Assembly (NCBI GenBank): GCA_024409145.1
Contig: JAKSUF010000034.1
Location: forward strand, 1 to 10,020
From: an archaeon
GTDB taxonomy: Archaea > Methanobacteriota > Methanobacteria > Methanobacteriales > Methanobacteriaceae
Length of the DNA stretch: 10,020 bases
Reading direction: 5' to 3'
A model generated the notes under the pieces. It was given only the letters and a program-made list of their open reading frames with translations, made no database searches and had not been told where the DNA came from. Each line of letters opens with the position of its first letter. The first letter of the stretch is position 1. The position numbers were made by a program, and so were the translations under genes. Shown piece by piece: positions 6,089 to 10,020 of the stretch.

Positions 6089-7078
6089 ATGTTTGGTAAA
6101 GCAAGTATTCAAGAGAGAAGAATTTATTATCGTGAAGAATGGTCTGAAAAAGATTTGCCTGATTTTATTACTAATGAGATTACTAAAAGAGAATTTGGTT
6201 TTGACCATTTGGGGCATGGTCCGAATGATAGGTATAAAGTATTCAAAGGAACTGAATCTCTTAGGCGTTTTTTACGTTATAAAACTCCTTTTGCATCTTA
6301 TATTTCTGTAGCATTTTATCTTGAACCTCGTAAAAGAGGAGGATGGCAGAAAGCGGAATATATTTTTGATATTGATGCAAAAGATTTACCTATTCGTTCA
6401 TGTGATTGTAATGGTGTTTGTGAAGTTTGTTTAGGTGAAGCTTTAGAAAGAGTAAATGTTATGATTGATACTTTACAAGGTGATTTGGGTATTAAAAATA
6501 TTCATCTTATATATTCTGGAAGAGGTTTTCATATTCGTATTTTAGATCCTGTAATGATGGAATCTGATAGTGATTTAAGAGGGGAAGTTTTAAAATATGT
6601 TGCAGGTGCTCAAGTACCTAAATCTCAATTCCCAAATCCAATTCCTGGAGGAAAACCTTATAATTTTGAGCATTTTTCTATTCCAATAGCTTATAATTCT
6701 GTCTTCACTGAAAAAGTCAAATATAATATTCTTCATCTTAAAGGGGATGAAAAAATTGATGGAATTAATCCTAAATTGCTAAAAGATTTGATTAAAAATA
6801 GGAATTTGCTTTTAGATAATAATTGGGGAACTTTCAAAAAGAATATTGGGCCACGTAGATATAAAGATATGGTTAATGCAATGGCTAAGGTTAATTTAGC
6901 TACTATTGATGCTAAAGTTACTATAGATTTAAAACGTATTTTGAGATTACCAAGTTCACTTCATTCTAAAGTAAGTATGAAATGTGTTGAAGTTAAAAAT
7001 AGAGAAACTTTTGATCCATTTAAATCTGCAGTTCCTAAATTTGTTTATGAGCGTAAAGATGAATCAGTAGCTCAATAA
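6089..7078 (+). CDS. priS: DNA primase small (catalytic) subunit PriS
   Basis: This 329-residue protein is the catalytic subunit of archaeal primase, polymerising short primers with PriL. Catalytic aspartates are visible in FDIDAKD (Asp94 and Asp96). The third is probably Asp280 in TIDLKR, at a position matching the well-studied Pyrococcus enzyme. The nucleotide-binding SGRGFH motif is at 143-148. A zinc-binding knuckle is formed by Cys105, Cys107, Cys111 and Cys114 (CDCNGVCEVC). The conserved RLPSSLHSK segment lies at 286-294. All key residues are present and the length is normal for the family. It has its own apparent promoter and a hairpin/T-tract terminator, so it is not obviously co-transcribed with priL (2839-4188), from which it is separated by three unrelated genes. 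Confidence 0.95.
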   Translation: MFGKASIQERRIYYREEWSEKDLPDFITNEITKREFGFDHLGHGPNDRYKVFKGTESLRRFLRYKTPFASYISVAFYLEPRKRGGWQKAEYIFDIDAKDLPIRSCDCNGVCEVCLGEALERVNVMIDTLQGDLGIKNIHLIYSGRGFHIRILDPVMMESDSDLRGEVLKYVAGAQVPKSQFPNPIPGGKPYNFEHFSIPIAYNSVFTEKVKYNILHLKGDEKIDGINPKLLKDLIKNRNLLLDNNWGTFKKNIGPRRYKDMVNAMAKVNLATIDAKVTIDLKRILRLPSSLHSKVSMKCVEVKNRETFDPFKSAVPKFVYERKDESVAQ

Positions 7079-7140
7079 ACATTATTAATTTGGTTTAGGT
7101 TAAATTAATTAGATTAGTATTACTCCTAATTTTATATTAA

Positions 7141-7260
7141 AAATTAAGAATAATTTTTATTTTTTATTATTCTTTTCTTATTTTTTTTATTTTAGATAAA
7201 AAATTGTGAATGATTTTTTATTTTTTTCTTATTCTTTTTATTTTTAATCTATTTTACATA
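7141..7260. repeat. Degenerate 60-bp-period tandem duplication in the priS/cca convergent gap
   Basis: The block starting AAATTAAGAATAATTTTTA at 7141 recurs as AAATTGTGAATGATTTTTTA at 7201. After each, T-rich sequence with TTATTCTTTT follows, allowing a few small shifts. The two copies fill most of the 184-base gap between the convergent priS and CCA genes. The repeat is weaker than the others because the sequence is of low complexity. Confidence 0.5.
7146..7193 (+). terminator. Hairpin plus T-tract terminator of priS
   Basis: AAGAATAAT at 7146-7154 and its exact reverse complement ATTATTCTT at 7166-7174 form a 9-bp stem with an 11-base T-rich loop. This is followed by T runs, including eight T at 7181-7188. 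Lying 68 bases after the priS stop, it is a good candidate terminator. The stem is AT-only, so the T tract is probably the main signal. Confidence 0.5.
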
Positions 7261-7262
7261 TT

Positions 7263-8687
7263 TTATCTTTTTAAGTATTGTCCAGGTCTTAAAAAGTCAT
7301 CAAGTTTATTTAAAAAGTCATATTTATTATTTACTTCTAAATTAAGTAATATGTCTTCGATATTATTTAATTGATAACTATCACATATTGTTTTTCTAAT
7401 ATTTTTACCTACTTTAATAATACTAATATGTTCCTCAGTTAAAATGTATCTTAAATATTCTTCAACAGTTCTAAATTCTCTTTCTTTTGTTAAAACTAAG
7501 AAATCATCTAAAGGATAACATTTTTCTCCCCATTTTCCTTTGAAGTTATCACATGCTTTTTCAGGCCAAATTTTAGGGCCTTTATGAATTTTATATTTGC
7601 TCTGTGTATAAACATTAAGTTCTATGATAAAAATTGCTGTGTCTTCTTCATTTGTCCAATAATCACTTTTAAATACAGAAAACTCTTCAGTTTCTATTTT
7701 TTCACTAAGTGATTCTATTGTTTTTTTAAGTTGAGGATGTAATGAGTCTGCAGATATTTCTGGAATATCAAATTGTAATATTAATGTTTTTGTTCCTCTA
7801 TCTAAGAAATCATTAATTATATTCTCTTTATTTAATAATTCTTTTTTAAGAGGTGTAAAATATTCTCTAACTTTTTTTTCTTTTTCTTCCTCACTTAATT
7901 TTGTGTCTTTAATTATTTTTAAGAAATTACGGGATGCTAAAATAAAATCAACCATTCTTTCTAATCTTAAAGCAGCTCCAACATTTCTATTTTTATCAGT
8001 AGGGTCAATAAATACTAATGGGTCTTTTTTAAAGTTTTTAGAAGTTCCATAATTTTCTAAATCGATTTTTACATTATATCTCCATTTTGAAACTTCTTTT
8101 AATGTATTTTCAAAGGTATTATATTTTAAAATTAGTAATTCACATAAATAACCTGCAAATCCTCCAGTTTTAAATTCAGATCCATATACTCCAATACAAT
8201 CCATAAATTTCTTAAGTAGGAGAACTTCTCCAATTTGTTCTTCTTTTAGATTTGATTGTATATATTCTGTATGTAAAACTGTTCTATCTACTGCTGATTT
8301 TATTTGGTCTCCTGTTTTGATTTTATAACATGGTACAAAATCAACTTCATAACCTTCAATATCACAAGTTAAATATGGATGTGATGCATAGTGTTCCCAA
8401 GCTTCTCCATTCATCAAATCATTAACTTTATGCCCAATATATAATCCCTTTTCTTTTAAAGTTGTAATTGATGTATCAAGTGGGAATCTAATAAATATAT
8501 CTATATCGGATTTTCCTGATAACCAAGTTTTTTTACTTACAGATCCTACAAGATGAGCTTTTGCATTTATATCTTCATTTTTACAGATATTATCAATAGT
8601 TTTTATTAATTTATCTGATATTTCATAAACTCCTTTAGTTTCATTCTCACTTGGTTTTAAATCTTTTAAAATAAATTCATAATTCAT
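7263..8687 (-). CDS. cca: CCA-adding enzyme (archaeal class I tRNA nucleotidyltransferase)
   Basis: This 474-residue enzyme adds or repairs the CCA end of tRNAs from CTP and ATP without a nucleic-acid template. The nucleotidyltransferase signature is complete: GSVSKKTWL (48-56) followed by SDIDIFI with Asp61 and Asp63, and the third carboxylate Asp116 in VDFVPCY (115-121). Typical archaeal class I segments follow, with LLLKKFMDCIGVYGSE at 156-171 and GGFAGYLCELLILKY at 175-189, then the RNA-binding body and tail domains to the C terminus. The length is in the usual range, slightly long. The ATG at 8687 has GAAGG (8694-8698, minus strand) as a ribosome site. A TATA-like TTTATATAT on the minus strand at 8702-8710 is rather close to the start, so the true promoter may lie further upstream among the repeats. 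It is convergent with priS and divergent from the transporter gene. Confidence 0.94.
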   Translation of the reverse strand: MNYEFILKDLKPSENETKGVYEISDKLIKTIDNICKNEDINAKAHLVGSVSKKTWLSGKSDIDIFIRFPLDTSITTLKEKGLYIGHKVNDLMNGEAWEHYASHPYLTCDIEGYEVDFVPCYKIKTGDQIKSAVDRTVLHTEYIQSNLKEEQIGEVLLLKKFMDCIGVYGSEFKTGGFAGYLCELLILKYNTFENTLKEVSKWRYNVKIDLENYGTSKNFKKDPLVFIDPTDKNRNVGAALRLERMVDFILASRNFLKIIKDTKLSEEEKEKKVREYFTPLKKELLNKENIINDFLDRGTKTLILQFDIPEISADSLHPQLKKTIESLSEKIETEEFSVFKSDYWTNEEDTAIFIIELNVYTQSKYKIHKGPKIWPEKACDNFKGKWGEKCYPLDDFLVLTKEREFRTVEEYLRYILTEEHISIIKVGKNIRKTICDSYQLNNIEDILLNLEVNNKYDFLNKLDDFLRPGQYLKR

Positions 8688-8710
8688 AAAATTCCTTCTT
8701 GATATATAAA

Positions 8711-8826
8711 TTTAGTAAATATTGGTTATAATAAATATTTATTCTAATTTTTATCTTAGTATTTATTTTAGTAAATATTTATTTTAGTAAATATTTATTC
8801 TAATTTTTATTTTAGTAAATATTTAT
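8711..8826. repeat. 56-bp tandem duplication carrying palindromic AAATATTTAT boxes
   Basis: The unit at 8711-8766 recurs at 8767-8822 with about seven mismatches and no gaps. It is built from boxes of the form TTAGTAAATATTTAT, whose AAATATTT core is palindromic; ATAAATATTTAT at 8731-8742 is a perfect 12-bp palindrome. Clear cores are centred near 8736, 8776, 8792 and 8820, with degenerate ones near 8720 and 8764. The set of three is therefore repeated at the same spacing. It lies in the 226-base divergent gap between cca and the transporter gene, a natural place for an operator. Confidence 0.75.
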
Positions 8827-8882
8827 CAACTTCAATATTATTTTACACTATAAAAGTTTTATATATTATATTTTAGTTAATC

Positions 8883-8913
8883 TTTTTATATAATTTTAGC
8901 TATAGTATAACTT
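8883..8913 (+). promoter_or_regulatory. Promoter of the transporter gene, probably leaderless
   Basis: TTTATATAA at 8885-8893 is a strong TATA box centred about 25 bases before the ATG at 8914, so transcription should begin at or next to the start codon. No Shine-Dalgarno sequence is present. An in-frame TAA at 8908-8910 excludes any earlier start, and the next in-frame ATG is about 50 codons later, within a membrane segment. Another TATA-like stretch at about 8859-8870 would give a leader of only about 20-25 bases, still without a ribosome site. Confidence 0.5.
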
Positions 8914-9930
8914 ATGGAAATTAGATTAAATAGTATTATAAATTTAGTTAAAAAGGAATTTATCTTTTTTGTTGTTCTAATTTTAGCTATTTTCTCATGT
9001 TTGTTTGTTAAACCTTCTTTATCTTATTTAGATTATATTGATTGGAAAACTATTATAATACTCTTTATTATGATGATTTTTGTACAAGTGTTAAATAATG
9101 TTGGAATATTTGATAGATTAATTAATTCTCTTTTAGATAAAGTTAATTCAAGTAGGTCTCTTGTATTTGTTTTAGTATTTATTTGTTTTTTTAGCTCTAT
9201 ATTTATTACTAATGATATTGCATTACTTACTTTTGTACCTTTTTCTATTATTGCTTTAAAAAAAGTAAATTTAGAATATTTGGTAATTATCACTGTTGTT
9301 TTACAAACTATTGCTGCTAATATGGGAAGTATGATTTTACCTATTGGATCTCCTCATAATATTTTTATGTATAGTATTTCAGGGATTTCATTTAAATCAT
9401 TTATTGTACTATTACTTCCTTATGTTATAATTTCTTTCATATTTCTCATAATTTGTTGTTTATTTATTAAATCTGAAAATATTGAAGTATCTGTCAGTAA
9501 TTTTAATAAATCTGAAGAAACAAGTTTTTTTATGCGTATTTTTTCAGGTGTGGATTATTTCTTACTTCTAACATTTATTGGGTTATTTATTCTAATTGGT
9601 AACTTGCAGAATATTCCTGAGGTTATAGGATTTTTTAAGAGTATAATTGTTGGGAATGAGCTGTTTTGTGGAATTATTGCTTCTCAATTTATTTCTAATG
9701 TTCCTGCAGGGATGGTGCTTAGTGGTTTTAGTAATAATTATGAATTAATAATTGTTGGAATTAATATTGGAGGTTTAGGTACATTAATTGCATCTATGGC
9801 TAATTTGATTTCTTATAAACTATTTGTAAATGAATTTAATAATTTAAAGTTTAAATATTTAGCAGTTTTTAGTATCTTGAATGTAATTTTATTAATCATT
9901 TTGTTAGTATTTTACTTTATAACTAATTAA
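8914..9930 (+). CDS. ArsB/NhaD/SLC13-type ion transporter (anion permease)
   Basis: This 338-residue integral membrane protein belongs to the ion-transporter superfamily that includes ArsB, NhaD, CitM and the SLC13/DASS anion carriers. About ten hydrophobic segments are visible. The two pseudo-symmetric halves carry the signature loops: TNDIALLTFVP at 99-109 with MGSMILPIGSPHN at 137-149 in the first half, and QFISNVPAGMVLSGF at 258-272 with GINIGGLGTLIASMANL at 282-298 in the second. The central loop at about 186-207 is hydrophilic. It is shorter than the common 400-450 residues of the superfamily but has both signature pairs, so it is probably complete. Substrate cannot be read from the sequence: dicarboxylate, sulfate, arsenite or Na+/H+ exchange are all possible, and no arsR, arsenate reductase or other pathway gene is nearby. 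The start is forced by an in-frame stop six bases upstream. Confidence 0.8.
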   Translation: MEIRLNSIINLVKKEFIFFVVLILAIFSCLFVKPSLSYLDYIDWKTIIILFIMMIFVQVLNNVGIFDRLINSLLDKVNSSRSLVFVLVFICFFSSIFITNDIALLTFVPFSIIALKKVNLEYLVIITVVLQTIAANMGSMILPIGSPHNIFMYSISGISFKSFIVLLLPYVIISFIFLIICCLFIKSENIEVSVSNFNKSEETSFFMRIFSGVDYFLLLTFIGLFILIGNLQNIPEVIGFFKSIIVGNELFCGIIASQFISNVPAGMVLSGFSNNYELIIVGINIGGLGTLIASMANLISYKLFVNEFNNLKFKYLAVFSILNVILLIILLVFYFITN

Positions 9931-9941
9931 TTCTCATTCTC

Positions 9942-9968
9942 TTATTATTTTTTTAATTTAATTTTTTT
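9942..9968 (+). terminator. T-tract terminator of the transporter gene
   Basis: Runs of seven T (9948-9954) and seven T (9962-9968) follow the stop codon within 40 bases, the usual form of a euryarchaeal terminator. The remaining bases to the window end are T-rich with a short repeat (TTAGTATT at 9968-9975 and 9991-9998) and no visible gene. Confidence 0.5.
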
Positions 9969-10020
9969 AGTATTTTATTCATTTTTTATCTTAGTATTCT
10001 TTTATTTGTATACATTTTAT

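Noticed and set aside
6093..6311. 72-codon open frame on the + strand overlapping the start of priS
   Set aside because: It lies entirely inside priS in another frame, and the priS frame shows all catalytic motifs, so this is a shadow.
8711..8826. Possible CRISPR array
   Set aside because: Repeat units are directly tandem, AT-only and have no unique spacers of constant length. No cas genes are present.
9033..9293. 86-codon open frame on the - strand inside the transporter gene
   Set aside because: It is antisense to well-supported transmembrane coding sequence, with low-complexity Ile/Thr/Asn composition and no own promoter or ribosome site.

Overview
The window comes from a very AT-rich archaeon, most likely a methanogen of the order Methanobacteriales (Methanobrevibacter or Methanosphaera type). 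Archaeal hallmarks are both subunits of the archaeal/eukaryotic DNA primase (PriL and PriS), an archaeal class I CCA-adding enzyme, an Alg7/AglH-like GlcNAc-1-phosphate transferase, two proteins with class III (pilin-like) signal peptides, TATA-box promoters and T-tract terminators. The genus is inferred from gene style and base composition, not proven. No rRNA, tRNA, CRISPR array, transposase or integrase is visible.

Layout. At 100-1122 (+) lies a membrane glycosyl-1-phosphate transferase that probably starts lipid-linked glycan synthesis. At 1286-2363 (-) two small pilin-like proteins form a probable operon. A 475-base gene-free stretch with a 47-bp tandem duplication separates them from priL (2839-4188, +). 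Between priL and priS (6089-7078, +) sit 1.9 kb of accessory DNA: a strongly acidic unrecognised protein (4378-4869, -) and two small, secreted, lysine- and tyrosine-rich proteins (5107-5460 and 5541-5924, +). The last two have almost identical leader and signal-peptide DNA but unrelated mature regions. The CCA enzyme follows (7263-8687, -, convergent with priS). Divergent from it is an ArsB/SLC13-type transporter (8914-9930, +) that looks leaderless.

How they work together. PriL and PriS form the heterodimeric primase for replication. CCA finishes tRNA 3' ends. The GlcNAc-1-P transferase, the pilin-like pair and the two secreted basic proteins are envelope or surface functions. The most unusual parts are the secreted basic pair with its divergent acidic neighbour, and the recurrent two-copy tandem duplications (about 30-60 bp) in most of the larger intergenic regions.
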